A stretch of DNA of 64,000 nucleotides, taken from positions 1-64,000 of the forward strand of contig DF237158.1 of the NCBI GenBank assembly GCA_000708835.1, given 5' to 3'. The notes below the pieces were generated by a model, which was given only the letters and a program-made list of their open reading frames with translations, did no database searches and was not told the DNA's origin. Position 1 is the stretch's first letter. Each line of letters opens with the position of its first letter. Source of the stretch: Klebsormidium nitens (taxonomy: Eukaryota > Streptophyta > Klebsormidiophyceae > Klebsormidiales > Klebsormidiaceae). The position numbers were made by a program, and so were the translations under genes. Shown here in pieces: positions 46,944 through 60,300 of the stretch.

Positions 46944-49900
46944 ATGAGTGGCATTGGGTGCTTCCCTGGAAAGGCTCAGCAGGCCCTTTTCCAGAATGGG
47001 GGGTCAGTGCTACAGTGGAAACCTGTGCAGCCCGTGCGTTATGGGGACAGTCCAGGCAGCGACGATCTTCCATACTCCTCATCCTCAGAAGATGATCTTA
47101 CCCCCCAAAAGCCGGCCCGATTCACACCAGCAGATGAAGGTGGTCCGAGGAAAAATGTGCCCGAGGACAATGCTAATGATAGCATAACAAGCAGTCAACA
47201 AACTACGGAGACGACTGGAACGTTTGAATCAAGTGATACAACAGGAACCAGTAGATTGCAGGGCTTACCAAGCATGGGGCCACAGAGAGGGCTGCAGGTC
47301 GAAGAAGAGAGGAGACAGTTGGCAGCTGTGAAAGAGGAGTCAGCAGAAGGGTTTGAGGGAAGTCCGTTGTTTGCTGGATTGCCTGTCGGATCCAGTCCGT
47401 CATCATCCGTCGTCTTGAAAAAGGCTGCACTTCCAGAGCCATCCCCTGTTGTCTGGGAATTGCAAGAATATGGTGACAAGAGGCGCCAGCAACTGAAGAA
47501 GGAGGCCTGGCAGCTGAAAAGATATGAGCACCTGCTCAATCTGCTCAAAGAAGGCCTCATTGACCAAGCGGACTTCCAGGTTGGTCATTTCAATCTCATA
47601 CAATGCCTGCTTTCTTCAATGAGATTGAGCCTGCACTAGTTGCACATGCAAAATTCGGTTCCTGTGAGACTGTTTTGGTTCAGATTCCGACTTCCAAAGC
47701 CCGATTCAAAAGCTTCTTTGCACTCTTGTGTCTGCTGATGAATGCATCTTTCAAAGTGTGTAGCACTTAAACGAGAGAAGGGGTTGGTTTACCAGCATCT
47801 GGCAGTGGTAAACACTAGTAAATTGAGAGATTGCAGCATGGGACATAACATCAGAATCTTCTGAGAACGTGCCACAATGTAGAGTGCTTGAAGCACTCTG
47901 CTTCTCAAATCTGCTCTCACTTCTGCTTGTGAACGTAAGCAAGATAGTGATGTTAGACAGAGAAGGAACTAACGTGCAGGGCATTGTGGTGCTGATACTG
48001 CATATCAAGATTCTTTGGGTCCGCTCGCATGTTGCATGCCAAAGGTGCAGTACGTGAAAGATGCTGTTAGGTCTTCCTTGATGCCCCACCATCTACCTTC
48101 CAAGTTCTCTTCCCATCATAACCTGCAGGCTCACAAAAAGCCCATCATGAAGTACATGTCGGATACGTGTTCAGAACCTGGAAGAGAGAACAAAGAGCTC
48201 GAACATGATAAGCTGGTCTTCTTGAAGCAGCTAAAAGAGGTAAGTTATCAGTCCCTCTCTGCAAGGTGACCCCAAGGCAGTCGCATGAAGTTGTGGGGAA
48301 CATGCCATCATATGAGTATGCCTTTGCTTAAGCACCTGGATAATTGTGTCGCACATAAGGATGAACAGCTTGTCCATGTGGTGGCAACACTTATCCATAT
48401 CAATTTCTCCCGCGTCCTTCGTGCAGGCGGACTGCTTGACTGGCTCTGAGTACCGCTCAGCCAAAGCTCCCATCCTGAGGCGACTGGCGGGCTACCGCAT
48501 AGTCTCCCCATCGCGAGACAAAGGGAAGGCAAAGGGAGGCTTCAGGGCCATACTCAACAAGCTGAAAGTGCACGGACTTCGCCACCACTCTCCCCCTCGC
48601 AGCGGAATGTGAGTTACCAGAATGCGCGGCTTGCAGCTTCAAGATGGACAACTTGTTTCCAAATTCACTCCCTGGTGTCGCTGCATGCTTCTAAATAATG
48701 CTGGAAGCCCCAGACTCACTGATGGCTTCTCTTTTGCAGGAGTACGCCAGCTGGGTCCCCTCCTCGGGGAGCCAAGTGGAAGTCTGCTTCTAACCCATAC
48801 TTTACCCACTCAGACCCTATTCCGGGTGGGCCCTTTCCACCTCCCACCTTTGCGAGACGCATGTCCAGCACGGCCCCATACACACTGGGCACTAACCCGC
48901 TGGCGGAAGACAGCCAAGCAAAGAAGCAGGTGGGTGCCTGGTCGGGCATGATGCAACGATGCAAGCACAGGTTCTCAATCACCATGCTGCATCAAATGTT
49001 CCAGTGCGACCGAAGTAGGCTCCTTCTCATGTGGGCGCTTGAAAGCGTAGCATGCTGTGGTACCTCAGCATCTGACGATGTCTTGTTTGTGATGGATCCG
49101 CCAAATCTACAACATTCACTTGAGATGCTGCATCCAGGCTTACTCTCTGGTCCTGCAGGGTGGAAGCGGTGGCGGTGAAGGCAGTCAGACCCCCAGCCAG
49201 GACCTGAGTAGCAGCCCCCCCAGCAGCATCCGCTCGCCTCTAGACTGGCCTCGCACGGCAGGCGATCGCCGGGGTCCCGATTGGACCCCCAAGATGGGAC
49301 CTGTGCAAGGCGAGAAGGTGGCACAGGCTCACAAACCCCTGAGTGCCGCAGGATTGGGCAGTGAGGCTGACAGCAAAGACCGGGGTGCTTTTGGCAGCGA
49401 GTTTCAGGTTCAGGGGGATGGATTCGGCAGCAGATTGGACGCCCCTGGCAGGATTCCGGGCTCGGTTTCTTTGGATGCAGGGAGCAGTAGCCGAGGGACG
49501 TCAAATAGAACCAGCAGTGGCTTTGCTTCGGAGTTCAGCGGTTCGCTGAGTGTGAACGGGCACCAGCTCAGCCATGCTGGTAAGGAGGCGGTTGGTAAGA
49601 AGAGAGGGGGCCATGGGGAATTGGGGGAGGGCAAGACAGGGCTGTCCGAAAGCAATGGTGGACGGCAAGGGGGCAAGGGCGCAAACTACCCGAGCAAGTT
49701 CCTCCTGGCGCTTCATTCCTCGGGCGAATTCGGGGGCTTCACGAACCCCTTTAGCCAGCCTCCTTTGTCCGAGGACTTCCTCGACTCCCCGCTGGGCACG
49801 GAGAAGGAGATTTGCAGTGATCTGGAGAGCAGCCCTGAGGAGTCCGCGGGGGTAGCATTGCCCTCTCATCAAGGTGCAAACCAGGGTCTGCCTGGCTGTG

Positions 49901-52900
49901 GCGCTCACATGCCCGCTGAGAGGTCTGGGACAACGGAGGCCAAACGGGATAGTAGGGGAAAGCCTGACAACCCGCTCAGAGAGGAAGTCTCGACGGAGTT
50001 TGTGGCAGAGGAGAGACCCCAGGGCAAGGACGACTCTGGCAGAGGCGTGCCGCGGGTCAACCTGTTTGGGGAGAGGGGAACGTCCACAGTTTCGGCAAGG
50101 CAGGAGCGCGAATCCCGTTCGTCTGCTGCTGCAGATGCCTTCGGGACAGACGTCTTCTGCGCCAAACCGTTGGTGAAGCCTGGGCCTCCTAAAAAGCTTC
50201 AGAGTGTGCTGTCTTTCCCCCCCTCCTCCGGTAAGCCTGCCGGCCGGCCACCCTCAGGCCCCAGATCCCGGCCCAACTCCCCTCCTGCTCGGGCGGCCCC
50301 TCCTGTCCCAAGGTCCCAAACCCTGCCCTCAAACGTGCAGTCTCAGGACTTCAAGGAGGGGGTGAAGGCTCCCGCCGGGCTGTTCATGGGGTCCGCTGCA
50401 GATCCACGGCAAGTGATCCCAGTTGCCCCGTCTCTGGCAGCGAAGAAGCCCATCCCCGAAGTGAAGGTCACGACCAGGATCAACGTGGCCAAGATTGCCA
50501 TCACCAGGCAGGCGTCCAAGGGGCCAGCAGCCAAACAGGCCACCGTCTGGAACAGGTGAGCTCAACGTACAGTCGCTGCTGCTCTCAACTGCAGTCCTTA
50601 AGTCGAGAATGCCTAAAGGCTTGTACAGAAACATTCTGACCAGTCCCTTTGAAAGTTCGTCAGTCTTTGTGATGATTGTTCATGTCGACTTGCTGAGATC
50701 CCGGGAGCACGAGCACCTATATATATTGTGCTACTGCCGATTCTTGCCTCACGTCGTGGTCCTTGTGTACAGGCTGACCGGACAGAACCAAGGCAAGCCC
50801 AAGAAACGGGCAGTGGGTGGGCGGGGAGAAGCGGCCGCGCTGCTGGACAGTGAGTCGGAGGTGTCCTCCGAGGACGAGCTGGGCAACCCGAGCGGTGCTC
50901 AACCAAGCCGGGCGCCACAGTAAGTCAATCAACAAAGAACCGAGTCTACACCTAGGAAACTTACAGGAGACAGGAACAATACTCCTCTTCTGTGGTTCGA
51001 GGATCGTCTGACGATCAGTTAGACTATTGCCCATCAAGTCGACATTGTTGCTTGAGCTCGTAAAGGGAGCAGGAGGAAGACAGCGTCGCAAAGATGCGGT
51101 CTGCCTGCTTTTCAGAATTTTGATGCAGTTATTAGGGCTTGTCTTTTTCGTTCTTCTTTTGTGTCATCTGGCCCCAGCGTTGCCCTTGTGCTCGTTCGCA
51201 AGCATACCCTACATAGATGTATGCCTAGCCCATTCGAGTGGAAGAGACTCGGCCTCTGGTGACAAATCGCTCTTGCTATATGCGAGGTGGTCCTCGTCTA
51301 GCATGTGACTCTTGTTACGTTGTTGCTACAGGGTTGCCTCCGAGGCTCTGACAGGGAGAATCCCCTCTGCGCTGGCCCAAGTCAGGTCCCAAGGAGAGGC
51401 CACGCGCCACGCGGCTCCCCCTGGCAGGACCAAGCGTGGGTCCGACGATCGGAAGCAGCACAATGCGGCGCCGCCAGCCAGACAGTGGGGGGCCAAGCCC
51501 CAAAGGGCGGGCGCGCTCCATGCCGTGCCTGAGAGCCCTGACAGAGCTGCCAAAGACGACCTGGGAAGCGAAAAGGGCCAGGGCGGAGTGGAAGATTCGG
51601 AAAGGATGGAGGAGACGGCGTCTGAAGCCTCTGACGAAGTGCTGTTTGAGGACGTGGCCCGGGACGAGGAAGTCAGCAGCAGGAAGGGAGCGGAAAAGAG
51701 GACAGCAGAGCTGCAACGGGGTGCTCCCGAAGGGAAGAGCGAGACGGCTGAGCCGCGGGGACTTTCGGAGAAGGTCGGAAGGGATGGACACCAGCGGCGG
51801 CCCAGCCAAGACATGGACGTGCTGGCCAGCGTGTTCGACCCGGAGGAGCCCGCACCTGCTCACGCGAGGGGTGAAGCTGAACAGGAGCCGGGGCAGAGGC
51901 GGGCCGGTTCAGAAGCTCGAGCGGAAGTCAAGTCGGGATTTGCGGTCCGCGCTAGACGCAGCCGAGCCAACCGAGAAAGCTCCGCAGGAGCATGTGCCCC
52001 CAGCCGTCGCTCCCAAGGCCGCCACGGCCGCCGGGCAGCCGGAGGCGCTGCGCCACAGGAGGCAGCCCAGCCTGGAGACAGTGCCGGGGGACGAGAAAGC
52101 GGGCGGGACGGCTGGGGCAGGGGCGCAGGAGGCCAGCGCCGCAAAGGCAGCCCTGCTAAGGTACCCCGACGGCCGTGCAGGCCAGCATGAGAGGAAGAAG
52201 AGCCGCGACCTCGAGAAGGAGGAGGCCGCTGTGGAGTCGGCCGCCGTTCCATCCACGGGTGTGCGCTATCCAGAGGAGCATGCGGCGCGGCATGCAAGAA
52301 AGAAGAGCCGCGACATGGAGAAGCTGGCAGCGGAAGCGAGCCTGGGCAGCCAAGCGAAAGGCGAGGGGGCGGCTGCAGAGAAAGATAGGGTGAAACAAGA
52401 CGGGCCCCAGGCGGAGACGGCCCAAGCTAAAGGGCTCAGAGCGGTAACCGCGAAGGCGGACGAAGTGAAGCCTGCCCGCAGTACCCGTCAGCCTGAGGAG
52501 AGAGCAGGGACGGAGGCCCCTCAGGTGCCCGCTGCCCCGGCTGTGTTGCCGGCTGCTCCGCCCGCACTGCCCGCGGCTGCCCCACAGGTGAGGCATCTCT
52601 TTTTACTTTCTCTTCTCATGTCAAGGATCGCAGAACTAGCTTCTATCATTTTGCGACCACCTTCAAACCTGCTCGAAGCCGCTCAGTCTGACCGCAAGTT
52701 GCCAGAGTGGAAAGGTTTCTAGCTGATTGGTTGAGTTTCGCCTTTACACGATTGTCCAGATGAATTTTACGGTGACTTCAAAGCCACTGCGGTGGTTTGG
52801 CAGCACGTCTGCTATTGCATAAACCAGGCAGCCTGATCGTAAGTTCCACATTAGTTTATTGCTCAGTTGTTGCCATATACGTTTGCAGGCTCCTGCTTCT

Positions 52901-55363
52901 GGCGCCGGCTCAAAATTGGCAGACCTCAAGGCTCGCATGGCCAGCATGAGGGGAGGCGGCCCTAAGCCTGCCGCCAAGCCCGTTCAGGCGGCCCCTTCCG
53001 CAACCGCTGCTGCTGTGAAGCCGAGCGAAGCTTCCGCTCCCCGACCGTCCGAGGTTGTCGTCACAAAGGCCCCCGCGCTCACTGCCACAACAACCTCGGA
53101 GACCCCATCCCCAGCCATTGAAGCGAAGGCCGTCGTGGTCGCTGTCGCTAGCCCGGTGGTCAAGGAGGAGGCGAAGCCCGGCCCCGCCCCGTCCGCCAAG
53201 ATGGATGTCGCCGCCAGGGTGGCAGCCCGCATGGCGGCGCGCGCTCAGGTGACCAAAGCGGCCAGCGCCGCCCCGCCCAGCGTCACCCCCCCGGCTGCCA
53301 GCACCGACGCCACCAGCAGGGAAGCTCAGCTGGAGGCCACCCCCGAAAACACGAAGGCCGCTCCGGCAGGCACGGCCGAAGGGACGGTCAGCAAGCGCGA
53401 CAACCGCTCTCTGTCTGTGCCCAAGCGGCCGACAGAACGGACAAACTCAGTTGCAGAAGGAGATGTGGACGCCGGAGAAGGATCCCGGCTGAACAGGGCC
53501 CGGAACTTCAGCGGGCCGATCAGCTTCAGTGGGCCGCTGCGGAGGGACGACGTGGAGGGCGGCCGCGAGGCGGGGAGGAGGACGGGCCACGCAACGGCGC
53601 CATCGTCACCACGAGAGGCGGGTGGGTACCGCATCACCACCCAGCAACATCTCGTCTTCTGTTCGTACAGTAATGAGAGGCGCAAATGATAGCCGTTGAA
53701 CTTGAACGGAGAAAAATATAGTGACAAGTTCGCCGTTAGGAGCCGGCGAGTACATTCTCCTTTGAGCACAGCAAGTTCCCTTGTCTAGTGTGAGCTGTTT
53801 CTGGGCTTTCGCGTGAATCTCGAGAAGAGGCGGCCGTCTGAGACACCCTTGTCGCAAACACCGACTTTGCTGTGAATCGACCTCTCGGCTGGCGCTCTCG
53901 GCTTCCAAGCCTGTCTTCCAACGCGGGCACTAACTTTTTTGGCTGCGTGTGCAGACTCCGGAGGCCCCTTCCAGCAGTCGCGGAGCCAGCCGGGCAGCCC
54001 CACGCGCAGCGACAAGCTGCTGGCGCTGCGGCGCCAGGTGACCACCATGAGCTCCGCCGTCAAGCCGGCCGCAGCAGAGGCAAAGCCGGCCGCACTCACC
54101 ACCACCACTAAAGCGTGGCCCGGGATCAAAAGGTACGGACACAAACTTCAGGAGTAGCGCTGTCCGGCAATGCCATCCTGAATGTCTCTCCTTTGAACGG
54201 CCGATCTGATGCCACAGCTGTCTGGCACGACGCCCTGCTGACTTTGTCTCGGCTGCGCTGTTGGCAGGGGCAAGGACGGCCCGGCCAAGAGCACGACCCC
54301 GGGCGCAGACAGCGCAGCGGGCAGTGACACGAGCAAGGACGACGCACTGGTGAGGATGCCCGCGAAACCTATGCCCGTCAGGGCCAACCGAAATTGCTTC
54401 AGGTCTCTGCCGTCTAGCTCGAGTGGTAGGAATGACAGGGTGGCTTGATAGAGTTCGATAGCAAATTGGTGCATTGAAGGAAGATCCGCCTTGTTGGTAT
54501 CTACTGGCTGATTGCCGACGCTGCTTGCAGGCGTTCTCCGAGAACATCAAGAACACCCTGGGACGGCTCCGTATGGAGAAAAGCCAGCAGAAGACCCCTG
54601 GTGCACACGCGACCAGGTACGGGACGCGCCGCCACGGCCAGGAACGGCTTGCCTGCTAATAAGGCGCTCCTCCGTGATTCTTTCCTCGGGCTAGAGAACC
54701 AATCAAGTCGGATTAACAAGCAGCCCGGACCCTGGCCGCTTCTGCTGTCGGGAGCATGTCCTAACAAGTACCTATTTGAGAGGCGGAACCTTGGGGATAC
54801 GAGCTACAACTGGGCCGGTGTTAGCTTCATATTGCGGTCTGACCCCACTTCATGCATTCGCAGGGCGCCACAGGCGGTGAAGGCTTCGGCCCCCGTGTCC
54901 CGGGGCATCGAGGGCGCTCTACACGAGACGAGCCGGAACACTCCGGCAAGCACCTGGTAAGCCAAGTGCTGCGACTGGCGTGGTACCCACTGGTGTTGGC
55001 AAGCTTGACAGCTTGACTGACGATCAATCTTGTGCGCTCCTGCCGTTGTGATGTGCTTCGTCTGGGAAGTCTGCAGAGGCGAACTTCGAAGTACGCTCCT
55101 GGGGCCCCACTTGCGATCTCGTGTTGCTTTGTACCCTCCGTTGTTCAACAGCCTTGTTCTGCTTGTCCAGGGCTCGTGTGTCCAAGCTGAAGGACCCCAA
55201 GGCTGCGGACGCTGCCCGCGCTCTGCGCGTGTCGGGCGCCAACTGGGAGGAGGAGATGCAGGCCGCGATGCAGGGCAAGTACGCCGAGAACATCAGCCCC
55301 GAGAAGAGCGCGTCAATGGACACGGCGGGGGGCGTCCGGGACAGCCTACGTAACTGGAGATAA
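46944..55363 (+). CDS. Very long low-complexity protein of unknown function, 13 exons
   Basis: Exons: 46944-47579, 48129-48239, 48427-48608, 48740-48929, 49159-50555, 50773-50919, 51332-52587, 52889-53621, 53955-54132, 54268-54349, 54531-54616, 54864-54956 and 55171-55363. All junctions are in phase except inside the seventh exon. There the frame must change between about 51774 and 51912, by a short unrecognised intron (for example 51831-51912, 82 nt, or 51774-51912, 139 nt) or a frameshift. With one such intron the product is about 1,730 residues. I recognise no catalytic domain. Residues about 165-212 form a charged helix (EYGDKRRQQLKKEAWQLKRY, then HLLNLLKEG). The middle is Ser/Pro/Gly-rich. 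The seventh exon holds several basic S-R-D-[LM] motifs. The end has short helices, KLLALRRQVTTMSS, LGRLRMEKSQQK and a final ALRVSGANWEEEMQAAMQGK. A scaffold role is only a guess. Confidence 0.7.
51780..52335 (+). repeat. Degenerate basic (R/K)KSRD(L/M) protein motif repeats in exon 7 of the long disordered gene
   Basis: Four or five related basic motifs follow one another: HQRRPSQDMDVLASVF (frame of the exon start), then in the second frame LERKSSRDLRSALDAAE, LRHRRQPSLETVPGDE, QHERKKSRDLEKEEAAV and RHARKKSRDMEKLAAEA. The last two are preceded by RYPDGRAG and RYPEEHAA, so the repeat unit is longer there (about 37 residues). Ser after basic residues fits a basophilic kinase site (inference). 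Confidence 0.65.
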
Positions 55364-57310
55364 CATGGCCAGGGCAACAAAGCGTAGCGGTGGTGGTTAA
55401 GGCTATTTTTAGAAAGCCAGGAGCGGCGGGCAGATAGTTGGAACGATGCGTTGTGGTGGAGACTGCTTCAGGACGTGATGCCGAGCTCTTGTACTCGATT
55501 GATGGTTGAAGCTTTGAGCAGGCGTCGGAGCGCGGTAAAATTTAGCGGTGCCAGTCCGACGGGCTGGCTGTATCTAAGATTCGTGGTTTTCCTTCTAATC
55601 CTCACAGGACTGCCCTAGACGATAGGACACTTGATATCCACGACAGGCCCCGTGATCATCACGATCACGACTTCATCTTAGGACGAGGTAGAACCGTGCC
55701 CACGTCAAAATCCTTGTCTTTGACGGGTGCACTTTTTAGAACCCCTATTTCACGATCTAGTGCTTTCAGTCGTCCACTGGCGTTTGAACATTGTCATTCT
55801 CGAAGAACTTGACTCTTCAAGGACAAAACCGAGGGCAACAGAGTACTGGGCGTGACATGGTCAATCGCAGGTGTTTACGATCTTGGTTCAGTTAGAGACG
55901 TGGCAGCATTATGCAGGGTTGGCAACGTTGGTAAACAGTGCCCTGCAGTACGTGGCTTCTTGACTCTGCAAACAATGATTTTACTGCGACGGTTGTCCTG
56001 GGGTGTTTGTGTATCTGAGCAACATCAGTCATGCATCAAGCATTATCGATCATCCTCGTTGTTGTTCAGGCCTCGGTCCACTGCGCTTATATTCATGGAC
56101 ACTTCTCTTCAAGCCCGTGCGCATCAAAGGCATGGGGCGTGTGCAGGTACTTCGCAGTGTTCGGTCATGCATCATGGCATGGATGACAACTACAACCATG
56201 AATCCATAAACCCTAGGTCCGACATTGACGTGCATGCCATATACTCTCCGATCGAGTCAGTCTGAAGCCTATCTTAGCCTCCACGAACCGTGAGAGCTTC
56301 GGCATATACCGGTCACGTACTTATTGTCCGGTCGTCCGATCATTCGAACATGCCGCTACCGGTAATTAGCATGAGCTCCAAAGGCGCGTGCGGCCGCGGC
56401 GATTGATCGAGCTTGTGCCTTGAGCATATCTATATCAATTAGCACACTGACGTGCAAACAGGCCCCACGTTTGATGGACGAGCTTACTAAAATGGTGATA
56501 TCATTAGCGCATATACATATGTCGGATTGCAACAGTACAAAAGACTGAGTCCTCGACCAGAAGATTATATTGCAGATCTATGGCAAGCACGGGCATTTCA
56601 CACTGACAGGTAAAAGTGTTCACATGGTCTGCTTTACATGATGTCGAGTTCGACGACAGGCCGCGGCCCTGATATGGAGGTTACTATGACACGGTTGTCA
56701 ACTGGCTGGTAACAAGTGCGTACGTCCCCTTCTAATCTGAAACCTGGTCAGCCACCTGGTCCCGCTTTTTGACCGGCTGACGGAACTAGTGATCAATAAC
56801 ACTTGCCAGAACCTCAGTGCATTCTTATCGAAAGTAAACGTACGCACGCCAAGCCGTTCTTCAGAGTTTGATATCGGTCGGTTGAGCAGGAGGCTGTCGT
56901 CCACCTTTTTTGTGACGTGTTCTTATACTAGACACTATCGTCACCAAGCCTATCTCCAACGCAAAGTGCTTGCCTATATGCACGGTTACTAACGCAGGTC
57001 AGAATTAAAGCCAGCTCCTGGTGCAGCGCCCGTCCTATTGAACTCCGCTTACCCTCATTTCATGCTAGTTTGTGCAAAACATATGAGGCAGCAAATTGTA
57101 AATGCACGTCTTACGAGTAAACGTCTTGAGGCCCACTGATCGTGCTTAAGATTGATTCGCTGGCCACACAACCCGTTGGCACCTGTCATTCGCCGGTGGA
57201 CACCCGTGCACCAGTCTCCGTCGATGCTCTGCACTTCTCCTCTTGCGGATTGCCAAGCTCAGTGTGTTTTTTCCGCAGCGTCCCCGAGCCGCCCGCGCGG
57301 CCGCGTCGGC
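55364..57310. other. Convergent intergenic region
   Basis: Almost 2 kb between facing stop codons, the longest gap in the window. Only short open frames without domains occur. I saw no tRNA-like cloverleaf, repeat array or transposase remnant. Confidence 0.55.
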
Positions 57311-60300
57311 TCAAGGCGCGGTCCTGATGGTGGTGCGGCCCAGGTAGTCGGCGAAGTCCTGCAGGCCGCCGCCAGCTTTGAGGCACAGCCGCTCGTTGGC
57401 CACCGCCAGGTGCACCTTGCGCCCCGCCAGCCGGTACACGCCGCCCTCCACCTGGCAGCACGGACAGGCAACAACAGCGTCAGCAGGAAGGCGGGCCAAG
57501 CCACGAAGCAGCGCAAGTGAACTATACGAGCAGCTTCTTCTCCGCCGACTCAGCGGCGGCCCTTCGACGGATGTCCGTGTGCTCGACTGCCAGAAGTCGA
57601 TCTGTCGATCTTTCGCCGCTCCCAAACACCTACTCCAGCATCTTCCTCAGCCGATCTTCCGCTGTGATTGCTCTACCGAGCTTCGGCAATCTGTTGCCTC
57701 TGCAATTACGTCATATTCGTCAAGACGAGATCTGCTTTCTTTCACGGTGTTTCGCTTCCACTCGTTTGATATCAGAATTGCAGCGGAAGCCGTTCTCGTG
57801 CAAACCATTATCCTGGTCGACACGTTCGATTTTATAATGGTGCCGCAACGTGTTCGCACCTTGACGAGCGGCAGCTTCCTCCCGGTCTGCGCCCGGTACG
57901 CGTCGTGCAGCGCGCGCACCAGGTGGTCCATCTTCTTGGCCTGCGCGCGCTGCCGCATCTCCGCCGACATGCTGCGCAGCAGGGGCCGCTCCGTATCCTC
58001 CTGCAATGGACCGGAGCGAATGATCGGATCAAGATAACACCGAGGCGCACTGGATCTGCTTGCCTACTGAGCGACATCCATTGTGGGCGACGCAAAAATA
58101 AGCGTCCCAGGGACAACCCAAGTATACTGCACGAAGCATTCGAAACGGCACGAATCCAATGAACCGACTCCATTTGTTCCAGCTGGCCTCACCCGGGGTG
58201 CCGTCCTGGGGCTTAGGCTCTTGTACGCCAGTAGGTCCGCCAGCTGGGCCGGGGACAGGGTGCGTTTCTCTGCCGGGGGGGCGCTCGGCGTGCCACTAGA
58301 CGAAGGGGCGTCGATGCTGAGGGGGAAGGGCGGAGATCGTGTCAGAAAGCCCACGGCGGGCCCGTTACCGGTGCCGGCGAAAAGTCACACCCACGTCCAC
58401 AAACGACGGCTGGAATGAAATGCTGGCAGAAAGGTTTGCGTTGAAGTGCACCCCAGCTTAACGAACACGAGGAAGAGGAGAAGTGTGGTGAGGCACGAAA
58501 ACGATCCCGATAAGAGAACGACTGCCAGTGCTCCGAAAATGTTTGAACCACAGCATGGAAGTCCAGTCAGCTTTATTAATTCCGGGCATACTTAAAAGAT
58601 GGTCCGCGGATACTTAAAAGACGGTGGTGCTGAGCCTCTGGAGAGCCGTACCTGTCCTCCCTCGTCGTGCCCACGTGAAGCAGCCCCTCCGCTTTGGCGA
58701 TGGCGAGCCGGGGCTCGTGGCTGGATCTGCGGCGGCTCTGGCTGCCCAACCCGCTGTCAGCCTGCGGCGAAGCGGCGATGCCGCCGGCCACCTGGAAGAA
58801 GCAGCCAAATCGTCATGGGTGTGGCAAGGGTAGGAGGAACCCCTGATTCAAGCGAACTTCGTGAACGGCTTGACGATAACAGCTTTTCTTTGTTTGCACA
58901 AAAGGAGGTCAACGAGAGTATTTTCGAGGTGCGCCGTTCAGACAACGAATCGTCACTCGTGCACTTCTTTGACCGTCAGAGGCCCCAGGGTAATAGCACG
59001 GGGGCGCTGCGTGCTTGGGGGGTGGTCTCACCTTGGTCTGCTTTTGCTCCGCGGCCTGCAGCTCCTGCGCGGCCCCTTCCAGCAGCTCCGCCAATTGCGC
59101 CAGCCGCACCTCCAACTCGCGGACCTGCTCCCACGGGCGACACGTGTTAGCCTCACTCCCTCATTCAATGACTCCTTGCAGGACCTTTGTTCAGGATCTG
59201 AGGACTTGCTTCGTTCACGCAAACGGGAAAAAACTGTCTCGATGTGTTTCAGAACGTGGTCGTGTCGCGCAGCTTCGCAAGCAACCGTATGGGCTGCTGT
59301 AGAACGCGCCCCTGTCCCGCCTTCGTCCATCTGATTTGTCGTGAATGCACTCGGCATAAGTGGGGCACCGGTGCGGCCGCCATGAACCGTCTCACCTTGC
59401 TCATCTCCGCAGTTTTACTGCCCGGGCGGGGGCTGATGAGCTCTCTCGCCACAGAAAAGCGTTGGGCGAGGGACACCAGGGCCGCCACCCGGTCCAGCTC
59501 AGAAAGGGGGTCGGGCTCCACGCCCACACTCTGGCGGCGGCGCAGCAGCAGCAGCCCCGACAGCTCCTCCTTCTCCTGCCGCAGCGCACGCACCTGCGAG
59601 CAGCAAGCGCGCGGATCCGTTTGGTCCATTATCTGGGTTTTTGACGAAACGCCATGTGGTTCTGGACGGATCGTAACGGACTGGTCTTAGAACCCTGCAA
59701 ACATCTTTACAGAGACGTTTAGCAGATTTGCCTCAAGTTGGACCAATACAATGGTCGGAGGTGTTAGGATGCCTTCGGCGCAGATAATCTTACTAGGTCC
59801 TAAAAAATCCCAGCATGTCTATGAATACTTTCAAATCAGCTGCAACCTGGGGCCAAAATCTGAGCAAGCCTCTCTTCAGAGAAGGAGAACGTGCACGACC
59901 ACTTCGTGTTACAGACCAGCATATCGAGCTCCCCTCCTGTTGGTTACCTTTTTGGCGAGCCGCACGCACTTGGCCTCCAGCTCCGCCCTGGTCAGTCCCG
60001 CCAGGTACTCCTCTGCCAGCACTCCCTCGGCCACTGCGGAGCCAGCCTCGCTCGGCGTCTGCTCTCCCTGCTCGCACTCTTCTTCCTTGCCCCCCCGTAG
60101 CTCCGCGTTCTCCGCGACCACCTTGGAGAGCGCCTCCCGGAAGCTGTTCTCTGCGCTCAGCGCATTTGGCGAGTCCGGCAGCTGCCCGCTGTGCGCCCCC
60201 GCCAGTGACGAGTAGTGCGCGGCGGTGGGCGCCTCTGCGAGCCCGCTTCCCACGGTCTGCGAGGCCTTGGCGGCCTTGGTGGGCTTGGCAAACGGGCCCA

